In this document: one piece after another, positions 48,042 to 57,584 of the stretch | How positions within the stretch are numbered: the stretch's first letter is position 1 | How the letters are laid out: each line of letters opens with the position of its first letter | NCBI RefSeq assembly: GCF_009913435.1 | Contig: NZ_CP047895.1 | Span: 1,930,501-1,994,500, forward strand | Direction: 5' to 3' | DNA length: 64,000 nucleotides | Source of the DNA: Sphingomonas changnyeongensis | GTDB lineage: Bacteria > Pseudomonadota > Alphaproteobacteria > Sphingomonadales > Sphingomonadaceae | Notes under the pieces: model-generated | What the model saw: only the letters and a program-made list of their open reading frames with translations | Databases searched by the model: none | Told to the model about the DNA's origin: nothing | Position numbers and translations under genes: made by a program

Positions 48042-49721
48042 ATGGCCGTCCAATACAGCTTTGTCATGAAGGGGCTGACCAAGACCTTCCCCGGCCAGCC
48101 CAAGCCCGTGCTCAACAACATCCACCTGCAGTTCCTGCCGGGCACCAAGATCGCGATCATCGGCGTGAACGGCGCCGGCAAGTCCACGCTCATGAAGATC
48201 ATGGCGGGCATGGACACCGAATATCAGGGCGAAGCCTGGGCCGCCGAGGGCATCCGCGTCGGCTATCTGCAGCAGGAACCGCAGCTTGATCCGAACAAGA
48301 CGGTCAAGGAAAACGTCATGGACGGCGTCCGCCCGGTCGCCGACCTGGTCGACCGGTTCAACGAGATTTCGAACCTGATGGCCGATCCGCCCGAGGATGC
48401 GGATTTCGACGCGCTGATGGCCGAAATGGGCGAGCTGCAGGAAAAGATCGACGCGGTCGATGGCTGGACGCTCGACAACCAGCTTGAAATCGCGATGGAC
48501 GCGCTGCGTTGCCCGCCGGGCGACTGGTCGGTCGAAAATCTGTCGGGCGGCGAGCGTCGCCGCGTCGCGCTGTGCCGCCTGCTGCTCGAAAAGCCCGAAA
48601 TCCTGCTGCTCGACGAACCGACCAACCATCTCGACGCCGAAAGCGTCGCCTGGCTGGAACGGCACCTGATCGATTATCCGGGCAACGTCATCCTCGTCAC
48701 CCATGACCGCTATTTCCTCGACAATGTCGTGGGCTGGGTGCTGGAAATCGACCGCGGTCGGGGCATTCCGTTCGAGGGCAATTACAGCAGCTGGCTGGAA
48801 GCCAAGGCCAAGCGCATGGAACAGGAAGAGCGCGACGAGGCCGGACGGCAAAAGGCGATCAAGGAAGAGCTGGACTGGATCCGGCAGACGCCCAAGGCGC
48901 GTCAGGCCAAGTCCAAGGCGCGTATCCGGGCGTTCGACGAGCTGGTCGAACGGCAGGAAGCACGCGCGCCCGGCAAGGCCCAGATCGTCATCCAGACGCC
49001 CGAACGCCTTGGCGGCAAGGTGATCGAGGCGCGCGGGCTGACCAAATCCTATGGCGACAAGCTGCTGTTTGAAGATCTGAGCTTCACCCTGCCGCCGGGC
49101 GGCATTGTGGGCGTGATCGGCCCGAACGGGGCCGGCAAGTCCACGCTGTTCCGCCTGATCACCGGCCAGGAAAAGCCCGATGCCGGCGAGATCGACATCG
49201 GCCCGACCGTGCAGCTGGGCTATGTCGACCAGAGCCGCGATGCGCTCGACCCCAATAAGAATGTCTGGGAAGAGGTGTCGGGCGGTCATGACCTGATGAC
49301 CATCGGCAAGCATGAAATGTCGACGCGGGCCTATGTCGGCGCGTTCAACTTCAAGGGGCCCGACCAGCAGAAGAAGGTCGGCCAGCTGTCGGGCGGTGAG
49401 CGCAACCGCGTGCACATGGCCAAGATGCTGAAGAAGGGCGGCAATGTGCTGCTGCTCGACGAACCGACCAACGATCTCGACGTTGAGACGCTGCGCGCGC
49501 TCGAAGAGGCGATCGAGAGCTTTGCCGGCTGCGCCGTGGTCATCAGCCACGACCGCTTCTTCCTCGACCGGCTGGCGACGCACATCCTCGCGTTCGAGGG
49601 CGACAGCCATGTCGAATGGTTCGAAGGCAATTTCGAGGCCTATGAGGAAGACAAGCGCCGCCGCCTCGGCGACGAGGCCGACCGGCCGCACCGGATGAGC
49701 TACAAGAAGCTCACCCGCTGA
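48042..49721 (+). CDS. ettA: energy-dependent translational throttle protein EttA (ABC-F)
   Basis: Ribosome-binding ABC-F ATPase that gates the first elongation step according to energy state. 559 residues: two ATPase domains with P-loops GVNGAGKST and GPNGAGKST, signatures LSGGERRRVALCRLLL and LSGGERNRVHMAKML, and DEPTNHLD/DEPTNDLD. The arm insertion in the first domain and the charged linker between domains fit EttA. No membrane domain is present. It is followed by a strong terminator. Confidence 0.96.
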   Translation: MAVQYSFVMKGLTKTFPGQPKPVLNNIHLQFLPGTKIAIIGVNGAGKSTLMKIMAGMDTEYQGEAWAAEGIRVGYLQQEPQLDPNKTVKENVMDGVRPVADLVDRFNEISNLMADPPEDADFDALMAEMGELQEKIDAVDGWTLDNQLEIAMDALRCPPGDWSVENLSGGERRRVALCRLLLEKPEILLLDEPTNHLDAESVAWLERHLIDYPGNVILVTHDRYFLDNVVGWVLEIDRGRGIPFEGNYSSWLEAKAKRMEQEERDEAGRQKAIKEELDWIRQTPKARQAKSKARIRAFDELVERQEARAPGKAQIVIQTPERLGGKVIEARGLTKSYGDKLLFEDLSFTLPPGGIVGVIGPNGAGKSTLFRLITGQEKPDAGEIDIGPTVQLGYVDQSRDALDPNKNVWEEVSGGHDLMTIGKHEMSTRAYVGAFNFKGPDQQKKVGQLSGGERNRVHMAKMLKKGGNVLLLDEPTNDLDVETLRALEEAIESFAGCAVVISHDRFFLDRLATHILAFEGDSHVEWFEGNFEAYEEDKRRRLGDEADRPHRMSYKKLTR

Positions 49722-49748
49722 CACGGGCGGACAGCGCGCAACGACAGA

Positions 49749-49781
49749 GGGCGGCGGCACGCAGGTGTCGCCGCCCTTTTT
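49749..49781 (+). terminator. intrinsic terminator of ettA
   Basis: 12-base arms (49749-49760 with 49765-49776) pairing with one mismatch around a GCAG loop, followed by TTTTT (49777-49781), 28 bases after the ettA stop. The best textbook intrinsic terminator in the window. Confidence 0.9.
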
Positions 49782-49833
49782 GCTGGCACCGGCCTTTTTG
49801 CCTGACGGTGCGGGCGCGGGGCTGGAGCGTTTT

Positions 49834-49929
49834 CAAGCCGGGTGGACTTGACCCGGCGGCTCGGAAAACGCGGTAAAACAGAAAGCGGGAGCGGCCGATC
49901 CGATACAATCGGATCGGAAACCGCTCTGG
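49834..49929 (+). repeat. palindromic intergenic repeat, copy C
   Basis: The most complete copy: CAAGCCGGGTGGA, its matching ACCCGGCGG arm, AAAACGCGGTAAAACA, then AGCGG-CCGATCCGAT-ACA-ATCGGATCGG-AAACCGCT. The core arms (49896-49904, 49908-49916) are identical to copy B. It lies after the ettA terminator. Just upstream, GCTGGAGCGTTTT repeats a word found inside copies A and B. Confidence 0.9.
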
Positions 49930-49996
49930 GCGCGCAGATGCCATGCCTTGGCGCCGGCTTCGCCGCGTTTGGGGTGCAAAATCGGGGGAGGGGATC

Positions 49997-50033
49997 GCCG
50001 GCACATTCTCCGTCAGCGGAGAAAAATGCCGGC
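49997..50033 (-). terminator. long hairpin downstream of tRNA-Asn
   Basis: Two nested perfect 7-bp stems (49997-50003 with 50027-50033; 50006-50012 with 50017-50023) separated by a small asymmetric internal loop, tip TCAG. It lies 16 bases beyond the tRNA 3' end on the minus strand; no T run follows, so it may be a terminator or a processing/stability element. Confidence 0.5.
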
Positions 50034-50048
50034 AGATCAAAGGCTCGC

Positions 50049-50123
50049 TGGCTCCCCGGGCCTGATTCGAACAGGCGGCCGTCCGATTAACAGTCGGATG
50101 CTCTACCGCTGAGCTACCGGGGA
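50049..50123 (-). tRNA. tRNA-Asn (anticodon GTT)
   Basis: 75 bases including encoded CCA. On the minus strand: acceptor TCCCCGG pairs with CCGGGGA, D arm GTAGCTCAGCGGTAGAGC, anticodon arm TCCGA-CTGTTAA-TCGGA with GTT, T arm with GTTCGAATC. All four stems pair. Position stands alone between the repeat region and nadK. Confidence 0.97.
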
Positions 50124-50202
50124 ATGCCGTAGCGAGGCCGCGCCTATACCAAGGCTTTCGGGCTTTGCAACCCCCGCGCTGCAATCATTTGTGCGCGGGC
50201 GC

Positions 50203-50973
50203 CTAGACGACGAACTGCTCCATCGCGATCCGCTCGTCGAGCGCATGTTCGGGGTCGAACATCAGGCTGAGGGTGAAGGCGCGGTCGATGGTGACGTTGA
50301 CGACCGCGACATCGCGCACCTCGCGCTGGTCGGCGACGGCGGAGACCGGGCGCTTCACCGCATCGAGCACGCGGAACCGGACCGGCATCGATTCGGGCAG
50401 AATCGCCCCGCGCCAGCGCCGGGGGCGGAACGGGCTGATCGGCGTCAGCGCGTTGAGCCCGCAGCCGAGCGGCAGGATCGGGCCATTGGCCGACAGGTTA
50501 TAGGCGGTGGAGCCAGCCGGCGTTGCCACCAGCACGCCGTCGCACACCAGCTCGTCGAGCACGACGCGTCCCTTGACCCTGACTTCAAGCTTGGCGGTCT
50601 GGCGCGTTTCGCGCAGCAGCGACACCTCGTTGATCGCCGGCAGTTCGACCCGCAGCCCGTCGATCGTCTCGGCTTCCATCTTGAGCGGCGAGACGTCGAA
50701 CCTTTTGGCGCGGGCCAGCCGTTCGTCGAGGCGCTCCACGCTCCAGTTGTTCATCAGAAAGCCGACGGTGCCGCGGTTCATCCCGTAAACCGGCAGGATC
50801 CGCCGCCGCTCCAGCATCGCGTGCAGCGTCTGCAGCATGAAGCCGTCGCCGCCCAGCGCCACGACCATCTCGGCCTCGTCGAGCGGCACCCAGTCATAAT
50901 AAGTGCGCAGCTCGCGCTCGGCCTCCTGCGCCACGTCGACCGGGGCGGCGAGCAGGGCGCGTCTGGTCATCAT
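50203..50973 (-). CDS. nadK: NAD kinase
   Basis: Phosphorylates NAD to NADP. 256 residues, short alphaproteobacterial form. GGDG motif in VVALGGDGFMLQTLH, NRGTVGFLMN, the NE motif in LPAINEVSLLRE and the Gly-rich DGVLVATPAGSTAYNLSANGP are visible. Starts at ATG 50973 and overlaps the moaA stop (ATGATGA), so the two are probably translated together even though their pathways differ. Confidence 0.96.
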   Translation of the reverse strand: MMTRRALLAAPVDVAQEAERELRTYYDWVPLDEAEMVVALGGDGFMLQTLHAMLERRRILPVYGMNRGTVGFLMNNWSVERLDERLARAKRFDVSPLKMEAETIDGLRVELPAINEVSLLRETRQTAKLEVRVKGRVVLDELVCDGVLVATPAGSTAYNLSANGPILPLGCGLNALTPISPFRPRRWRGAILPESMPVRFRVLDAVKRPVSAVADQREVRDVAVVNVTIDRAFTLSLMFDPEHALDERIAMEQFVV

Positions 50974-51992
50974 CCCCCCGTCACGCTCATGTGCCGGGCA
51001 ACCGCCGGGCGTTCGATGTGGAAATCATGGGCGCGCGGCTTGATCCGCATCGCCGTGTCGAGCGCGGCGTCGATCCCGGCCGCGCCATCCCGCTCCCACG
51101 CGGCGCGCAGATCGACGCTGTCGTCGCGCCCGAGGCACAGATAGAGCCGGCCTTCCGCCGTCACCCGCACCCGGTTGCAGGTCGCGCAGAAGTTTTCGGT
51201 GAGCGGCGAGATGAAGCCGATGCGGATGCCAAGCTGCGGCGCATCGAGATAGCGCGACGGCCCGGCGGTGCGGTGATGGCTTGGAACCAGTTCGATTTCG
51301 CGCGCGATCCGGCTGCGCGCCTCTCCGGCGGCGAGGAAACGCCCGCTGCGGTCCTCGGCGACGTCGCCGAGCGGCATCGTCTCGATGATCGACAGATCAT
51401 GGCCGTCAGCGCCGCACCAGCGCGCCATCGCCACGAACTCATCGTCATTGACGCCGGCAAGCGCCACCATGTTGATCTTGATCCGCATCCCCGCCGCCCT
51501 GGCGGCGGCGATGCCCGCCAGCACATCGGCAAGCGCGTCGCGGCGCGCGATGCTTGCGAAACGGACGGGATCGAGCGTGTCGAGGCTGACATTGATGCGG
51601 CGGATGCCCGCATCCGCCAGCCGCGCCGCGACACCGGCCAGCCGCGCCCCGTTGGTGGTCAGCGTCAGCTCCTCCAGCCCCTGACCCAGCAATCGGCCGA
51701 GCCGTGCCGCCAGATCGGGCAGGTCGCCGCGCACCAGCGGTTCGCCGCCGGTCAGGCGGATGCGCCGGATGCCGCGCGCCACCATGTGCGCGGCGACCGC
51801 TTCGACCATGTCGGGCGGCATCAGCCGGCTGCGCGGCATGAAGCGCATGTCCTCGCCCATGCAATAGCGGCAGCGGAAATCGCAGCGGTCGGTCACCGAC
51901 AGGCGGACATAGTCGATCCGCCGGCCAAAAGCGTCGACCAGCGCCGGATCATGCCGGTCGCTCAGCGCCCCCGGAGCCGCCGGGGCGTTCAT
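50970..51992 (-). CDS. moaA: GTP 3',8-cyclase MoaA (molybdenum cofactor)
   Basis: Radical-SAM enzyme for the first step of molybdopterin synthesis. 340 residues. N-terminal cluster C37-x3-C41-x2-C44 (DRCDFRCRYC), the LTGGEP segment for SAM binding, C-terminal cluster CATCNRV..LYLC and the C-terminal double glycine (MSVTGG) needed in the family. ATG 51992 is the best start. No other mo-gene is adjacent; the downstream partner is nadK. Confidence 0.96.
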   Translation of the reverse strand: MNAPAAPGALSDRHDPALVDAFGRRIDYVRLSVTDRCDFRCRYCMGEDMRFMPRSRLMPPDMVEAVAAHMVARGIRRIRLTGGEPLVRGDLPDLAARLGRLLGQGLEELTLTTNGARLAGVAARLADAGIRRINVSLDTLDPVRFASIARRDALADVLAGIAAARAAGMRIKINMVALAGVNDDEFVAMARWCGADGHDLSIIETMPLGDVAEDRSGRFLAAGEARSRIAREIELVPSHHRTAGPSRYLDAPQLGIRIGFISPLTENFCATCNRVRVTAEGRLYLCLGRDDSVDLRAAWERDGAAGIDAALDTAMRIKPRAHDFHIERPAVARHMSVTGG

Positions 51993-52102
51993 GACGGAAA
52001 GGTCGCCATCGCGCGCGCAACCTAGGCAGCGCATGGCCATGCGGCAAGCCATTGGCGAACGCGCACAACATGTTACTATCGGCGCTCACGAAAGGGGGCG
52101 CA

Positions 52103-54136
52103 ATGACAGGCTTGGGCGACGCGGAGCTGCCGTCCGCCGCCGGAACGGCGCTGTTCCTGCTGTCGTTCCGCCACCGCGACGAACTGGCTGCGGCGGCGGA
52201 CCGGGCGGGGTGGCGCGCGATTGCCGCGCGCCGCGCGCTCGATGCCGAGCGCCGCTTTCTCCAGTCGGGCGCACAGATCGCCGTCGTCGATGCGCGCGGC
52301 GCGTTCGATGACGGGCTGGCCGCCGTGCGCGCGCTCGCCGATCCCGTTCAGGCCAATGCCGCCGCCTTGCTCGCGCTCGTGTCGCGCACTGATGTCGAGC
52401 GGCTGGGCGAAATCCATGCCGCCGGCGCGACCCATTATCTTGCCAGCCCGTTCGGCGAGGCCGAGCTTGCCCAGGCGCTGCTGTTCGCCGCCCGCCACGC
52501 CGAGCGGCTGGGTGTGCGGGTACAGCCGCGCCAGATCGAGCCGCTGGCGTGGAGCGGCGGCGCGGATGGCGTGGTGCTGTCACCGGGGCTCGCCCGGCTG
52601 ATCGATGCGCCCGCAGAGACTCTGCCGGTGCGCGCCGCGCTGATGCTGCTCGGCGCCGAAGGCCGTGCGGCGCTGCGTGCCGGACGGCGGCGGCTCAGCG
52701 AGGGGCGGGGGACCACTGCGGTCACGCTCAGCCTTGCCGGCGGCGGGCGCGTCGCCCTGCATCTGTCGGTGCGCCACGGCCGGCTGAGCGGCCTGGTCGA
52801 GCGGCTGTCGCCCGACCCGGAACCCGAACTGGCGTTTCGCGACGCGCTGACCGGGCTGCACGATGGCGGCGGCGCGCGGCGCTGGATGGCGGACCGGTTG
52901 CGCGCGGGCGAACGGCCGGCGCTGCTGCTGGTCGGGCTGACCCGGTTCAACATGCTCAACACCGCTTATGGCCGGGTGATCGGCGATGCGCTGCTGCAGG
53001 CGGCGGCGCGGCGGATTGCGCGGGTGCCGGCGGATCTCGGGCGCAAGGCATTTGTCGCGCGCATGGCCGGGACCGAGTTTCTGATCGGCGTCGCCCGCCC
53101 CGATGCCGATACGCTGCGCGAACTGGCCGAACAGGTGCTGGCCGCGCTCGAACGGCGTTTCGTGGCCGGGCCGGACATGGTCTCGCTGGGCGTCACCATT
53201 GGCGGCGTCACCGCCAGTGCCGATGAGCAGCCCGCGATGCTGCTCAGGCGCGCGAGCATCGCCCTTGCCGAAGCGCGCGAGGGCGCGGCGGGGCCGATCT
53301 GCCTGCACGATCCCGAAGCCGCGCAGGCGGTGTCGCGCGCCGAGCGGCTGGCCGCCGAACTGCGCCAGGCGATTGCCGGGGGGCAGGTGGACATCGTGTT
53401 CCAGCCTCAGGTGTCGATCGCCTCGGGCGCGATCACCGGGGTGGAGGCGCTCGCCCGCTGGCACCATCCCGATTTCGGCGATGTGGGCGCAGAGGCGCTG
53501 TTCACCGCCGCTGCGCGCGCCAATCATCTGGTCGCCCTGTCCGAACATGTTCAGCATCAGGCGATGGCGATCGCCGCCGCATGGCCCGGAACGCTCGCCT
53601 GGCTGCGGCTGTCGGTCAATGTGACGGCAGAGGAGCTGCACCGGCCGGGCTTTGCCCCGGCGCTGCTGGCGCGGGCCGATGCTGCGGGCTTTCCGCGCCG
53701 CCGCCTGACCATCGAGGTGACCGAGACCGGGCTGATCGAGGATCTGGGCGCGGCGGCCGAGGCGCTCGCCACGCTGCGCGCCGCCGGGTGCCGGGTGGCG
53801 ATCGACGATTTCGGCACCGGCTATTCAAGCCTTGCCTATCTGAAGGCGCTGCCGCTCGATTATCTCAAGATCGACAAGGGCCTGACCCAGGACATTGCCG
53901 GATCGAACCGCGACCGGGTGGTGGTGCGCGGCGTGATCGACATGGCCCGCTCGCTCGGCCTTGGCGTGATCGCCGAAGGCGTCGAGACCGAGGCGCAGCT
54001 CGCCGCGCTGACCGCCGAGGGCTGCACCCTTTACCAGGGCTATCTGTGTTCCGAGCCCATCGACGGGGCGCGGCTGGCGGCGCTGGTCAGGCCGCCAGTT
54101 TCGCCAGGCCCCGCGACAGCTGCAATGCCCCGTTGA
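52103..54136 (+). CDS. EAL domain c-di-GMP phosphodiesterase with degenerate GGDEF domain
   Basis: A 677-residue cytoplasmic protein. Residues about 1-130 resemble a receiver fold without clear phospho-site (AALLALVSRTDV, AGATHYLASPFGEAEL). A GGDEF-type domain (DALTGLHDGGGARRWM onward) carries AGTEF in place of GGDEF, so cyclase activity is unlikely. The EAL domain keeps GVEALARWHHP, the metal motif IEVTETGLIED, DDFGTGYSSLAYLKALP and IAEGVETEAQ, so phosphodiesterase activity is expected. ATG 52103 follows AAAGGGGG; the last 50 bases overlap the 3' end of mfd on the other strand. Confidence 0.9.
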   Translation: MTGLGDAELPSAAGTALFLLSFRHRDELAAAADRAGWRAIAARRALDAERRFLQSGAQIAVVDARGAFDDGLAAVRALADPVQANAAALLALVSRTDVERLGEIHAAGATHYLASPFGEAELAQALLFAARHAERLGVRVQPRQIEPLAWSGGADGVVLSPGLARLIDAPAETLPVRAALMLLGAEGRAALRAGRRRLSEGRGTTAVTLSLAGGGRVALHLSVRHGRLSGLVERLSPDPEPELAFRDALTGLHDGGGARRWMADRLRAGERPALLLVGLTRFNMLNTAYGRVIGDALLQAAARRIARVPADLGRKAFVARMAGTEFLIGVARPDADTLRELAEQVLAALERRFVAGPDMVSLGVTIGGVTASADEQPAMLLRRASIALAEAREGAAGPICLHDPEAAQAVSRAERLAAELRQAIAGGQVDIVFQPQVSIASGAITGVEALARWHHPDFGDVGAEALFTAAARANHLVALSEHVQHQAMAIAAAWPGTLAWLRLSVNVTAEELHRPGFAPALLARADAAGFPRRRLTIEVTETGLIEDLGAAAEALATLRAAGCRVAIDDFGTGYSSLAYLKALPLDYLKIDKGLTQDIAGSNRDRVVVRGVIDMARSLGLGVIAEGVETEAQLAALTAEGCTLYQGYLCSEPIDGARLAALVRPPVSPGPATAAMPR

Positions 54137-57100
54137 GGCGCTTGGCCGGGTTCGACCAGTCGCGCGTGATGACCAGCCGCGAATCCGGCCGCAGCCGCGC
54201 GCTCTCGCCGATCTTGGCGACATAGGCGAGCAGCCCCGCGACATTGGGCGGTGAATCTTCGTGAAAGGCGACGACCGCGCCGCGCGGCCCGGTTTCGATC
54301 TTCGCGACCATCGCCCGCTTGGCGTTGAGCTTGATCTCGATCAGCCGCACCAGATTCTCGGTCGCGGGCGGCAGCGGGCCGAACCGGTCGATCAGCTCGG
54401 CGGCAAAGCCCTCGATCGCCTCGGCCGAATCAAGCTCGTTCATCCGCCGGTAAAGGCCCATGCGCAGATCCAGATCGGGCACATAATCGTCGGGGATCAT
54501 CACCGGCACATCGACGGTGATGGTCGGCGAGAAGCCCTCGCTGCGCCGCGCGGCTGCCATGCCGCCGGCCTTGGCGTCGAGGATCGCCTCTTCCAGCATC
54601 GACTGGTAGAGTTCAAAGCCGACTTCCTTGATATGCCCCGATTGTTCGTCGCCGAGCAGATTGCCCGCGCCGCGAATGTCGAGATCGTGGCTGGCCAGCT
54701 GGAAGCCCGCGCCCAGGCTGTCGAGGTCCGACAGGATCTTCAGCCGTTTTTCGGCCGTGTCGGTGATCGCCGTGTCCGCCGGGGTGGTCAGATAGGCATA
54801 AGCGCGGATCTTGCCGCGGCCCACCCGCCCGCGCAGCTGGTAAAGCTGGGCAAGGCCGAAGCGGTCGGCGCGGTTGACGATCAGCGTGTTGGCGCTCGGG
54901 ATATCAAGGCCGCTCTCAACGATGGTGGTCGACACCAGCACGTCATAGCGCTTGTCGTAAAAGGCCGACATCCGCTCCTCGACCTCGGTCGGCGCCATCT
55001 GGCCATGCGCGACGACATAGCGGATCTCGGGCACCTCCTCGCGCAGGAACTGCTCGATATCGGGCAGGTCGGCGATGCGCGGGGTGACGAAATAGCTTTG
55101 CCCGCCGCGATAATGTTCGCGCAGCAGCGCCTCGCGCAGCACCACCGGATCCTCGGGCATCACATAGGTGCGCACCGCCAGCCGGTCGACCGGCGGGGTC
55201 TGGATGACCGACAGTTCGCGCAGGCCCGACATCGCCATCTGCAGGGTGCGCGGGATCGGCGTCGCGGTCAGCGTCAGCTGGTGGACATCGGTCTTGAGCG
55301 CCTTCAGCCTTTCCTTGTGGGTGACGCCGAAACGCTGTTCTTCATCGACGATCACCAGCCCCAGCCGCTTGAACGCGACGGTCTTGGCCAGGATCGCATG
55401 GGTGCCGATGACGATGTCGATCGTGCCGGCCTCAAGCCGTTCCTTGGTTTCCTTCGCCTCCTTGGGCGGAACGAGGCGCGACAGCCGGCCGATTTCGAGC
55501 GGAAATCCTCTGAAACGTTCGACAAACCCCTGATAATGCTGGCGGGCGAGCAGGGTGGTCGGGCAGACGACCGCCACCTGCATCCCGGCCATGGCAGCGA
55601 CGAAGGCGGCGCGCAGCGCGACTTCGGTCTTGCCGAAGCCGACATCGCCGCATACCAGCCGGTCCATCGGCCGGCCGGCCGCCAGATCGTCGAGCACATC
55701 GGCGATCGCCCGGTCCTGATCCTCGGTCTCCTCATAGGGGAAACGGTCGGCAAAGGCGGCATAGCCCGAATCGGCGACTGCAACTTCGGCGGGGCGCAGC
55801 GCGCGTTCGGCGGCGGTCTTGATCAGTTCATGCGCGATCTCGCGGATGCGCTCGCGCATCGCGGCCTTGCGCCGCTGCCACGCCTCGCCGCCCAGCCGGT
55901 CGAGCGCGACCCCCTCATTCTCGGAGCCGTAGCGCGAGAGGACTTCGAGATTTTCGACCGGAACATAGAGCTTGTCGCCGCCGGCATAGCTGACCGCGAC
56001 ACAGTCATGCGGGCTCTGGCCGACGGGAACCTGGGTCAGCCCCTCATAACGGCCGATGCCGTGATCGACATGGACGACAAGGTCGCCCGGGCTGAGCGTC
56101 GCCAGTTCATTCAGGAACGCATCGGCCTGTTTGCGCCGCTTGCGCCGCCTGACCAGCCGGTCGCCCAGCATGTCCTGTTCGGTGAGCAGCGCGACATCGG
56201 GCGTCGAAAAGCCATGGTCGAGCGGCAGCACGACCAGCGCCGCGCCCGCGCTGTCGGCCTGGCCCAGCGCTTCCTGCCAGCCATCAGCGCTGCGCGCGCT
56301 CTTCAGCCCATGATCGGCGAGCAGGTTCGCCAGCCGCTCGCGCGCGCCCGGCGAATAGCTGGCCAGAATGACTTTCCGGCCGGATTTCTTCAGCTTGGCG
56401 CAGTGTTTGACGACCGCTTCATAGATATTGGCCTGCTGCGCGCGTTCGGGGGCGAAGTCGCGCGCCGCCTCGACCGCGAAATCCATCACCTGGTCGCCGG
56501 CGGGGGCCGCAAAGGCGGTGGCGAGGTGGATCGGCCGGGTCCGGCACGCCTCGGCCCATTCCGCCGCATCCAGATACAGGCCCGCCGGCTCGACCGGGCG
56601 ATAGCTGCCGGGGCTGGCTGACTGGGCGCGCTGGCGGTTGGCGAAATAATCGGCAATCGCCTCGAGGCGCTGCTCGGTCGCCGCCGTCGTTCCGAAATCG
56701 CGCACGACCACGCAGCCATCGCCCAGATGGTCGAACAGCGTCGCCATCCGCTCTTCAAGCAGCGGCAGCCAATGTTCCATCCCGGCCAGCCTGCGGCCGT
56801 CCGACACCGCCTCGTACAGCGGATCGCCGGTCGCGGTCGCGCCGAACATTTCCCGGTAACGGCCGCGGAACCGCTTGATGCTGTCGGCATCGAGCAGCGC
56901 TTCGGACGCGGGCATCAGGGTGAAGCCGTCGATCCGGTCGATCGTCCGCTGGTCGGCGGGGTCGAACCGGCGGACATTTTCGATCTCGTCGCCGAAGAAA
57001 TCGAGCCGCAGCGCAAACGGCTCGCCGGTCGGGAACAGGTCGATCAGCCCGCCCCGGATCGCATATTCGCCGGCCTCGGCCACGGTATCGACGCGCTGAT

Positions 57101-57548
57101 AGCCATTGGCCTGCAGCCGCTCGGCCAGCCGGTCGCGGTCGATCCGCTCGCCTGGTGCCAGCCGTGCGACCAGCTGGCGGATGCGGAACGGGGTCAGCAC
57201 GCGCTGCACGGCGGCGCTCGCCGTCGTCACCACCAGCTGCGGCCGATCGGGGCGGGCCTGCAGCCGGTTGAGCGTCGCCAGCCGTTCGGACTGGATGCGC
57301 AGCGACGGCGAGGCGCGGTCATAGGGCAGCACGTCCCACGCCGGAAAGCCGAGCACCTCAAGCTCGGGCGCGAAAAACCCGGCTGATTCCGCCATCGCGC
57401 GCATCGCCGCTTCGTCTGAGGCGATGAACACCGCGCGCACCGGCGCGGCGCGGGCAAGATCGGCCATCAGCCAGGGCAGGAACCCGGCGGGCACCCCGGC
57501 CAGGGTCAGCGCCCCGCCAGGTGCCAGAATGCGCTGAAGGTCGGTCAC
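54087..57548 (-). CDS. mfd: transcription-repair coupling factor Mfd
   Basis: Displaces RNA polymerase stalled at DNA damage and recruits UvrA. 1153 residues, normal length. The UvrB-homology region at the N-terminus (FPAWDVLPYDRASPSLRIQS), the RNA-polymerase-interaction domain (GDLVVHVDHGIGRYEGL), translocase motifs (GDVGFGKTEVALRAAF; VDEEQRFGVTHKERLK; TATPIPRTLQMAMSGLR) and the C-terminal domain are visible. Starts at GTG 57548. Its 3' end overlaps the EAL gene by 50 bp. Confidence 0.98.
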   Translation of the reverse strand: MTDLQRILAPGGALTLAGVPAGFLPWLMADLARAAPVRAVFIASDEAAMRAMAESAGFFAPELEVLGFPAWDVLPYDRASPSLRIQSERLATLNRLQARPDRPQLVVTTASAAVQRVLTPFRIRQLVARLAPGERIDRDRLAERLQANGYQRVDTVAEAGEYAIRGGLIDLFPTGEPFALRLDFFGDEIENVRRFDPADQRTIDRIDGFTLMPASEALLDADSIKRFRGRYREMFGATATGDPLYEAVSDGRRLAGMEHWLPLLEERMATLFDHLGDGCVVVRDFGTTAATEQRLEAIADYFANRQRAQSASPGSYRPVEPAGLYLDAAEWAEACRTRPIHLATAFAAPAGDQVMDFAVEAARDFAPERAQQANIYEAVVKHCAKLKKSGRKVILASYSPGARERLANLLADHGLKSARSADGWQEALGQADSAGAALVVLPLDHGFSTPDVALLTEQDMLGDRLVRRRKRRKQADAFLNELATLSPGDLVVHVDHGIGRYEGLTQVPVGQSPHDCVAVSYAGGDKLYVPVENLEVLSRYGSENEGVALDRLGGEAWQRRKAAMRERIREIAHELIKTAAERALRPAEVAVADSGYAAFADRFPYEETEDQDRAIADVLDDLAAGRPMDRLVCGDVGFGKTEVALRAAFVAAMAGMQVAVVCPTTLLARQHYQGFVERFRGFPLEIGRLSRLVPPKEAKETKERLEAGTIDIVIGTHAILAKTVAFKRLGLVIVDEEQRFGVTHKERLKALKTDVHQLTLTATPIPRTLQMAMSGLRELSVIQTPPVDRLAVRTYVMPEDPVVLREALLREHYRGGQSYFVTPRIADLPDIEQFLREEVPEIRYVVAHGQMAPTEVEERMSAFYDKRYDVLVSTTIVESGLDIPSANTLIVNRADRFGLAQLYQLRGRVGRGKIRAYAYLTTPADTAITDTAEKRLKILSDLDSLGAGFQLASHDLDIRGAGNLLGDEQSGHIKEVGFELYQSMLEEAILDAKAGGMAAARRSEGFSPTITVDVPVMIPDDYVPDLDLRMGLYRRMNELDSAEAIEGFAAELIDRFGPLPPATENLVRLIEIKLNAKRAMVAKIETGPRGAVVAFHEDSPPNVAGLLAYVAKIGESARLRPDSRLVITRDWSNPAKRLNGALQLSRGLAKLAA

Positions 57549-57584
57549 GCGCCCGCTCCGGGGGTGTGGGAGGAATGGACAATC

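Noticed and set aside
50049..50123. tRNA-Asn as integration site for a mobile island
   Set aside because: The tRNA is intact, both flanks hold housekeeping genes, and no duplicated tRNA 3' end was found in the window.
54261..56621. 786-codon open frame antisense to mfd
   Set aside because: Shadow of mfd; the sense strand has unmistakable Mfd motifs.
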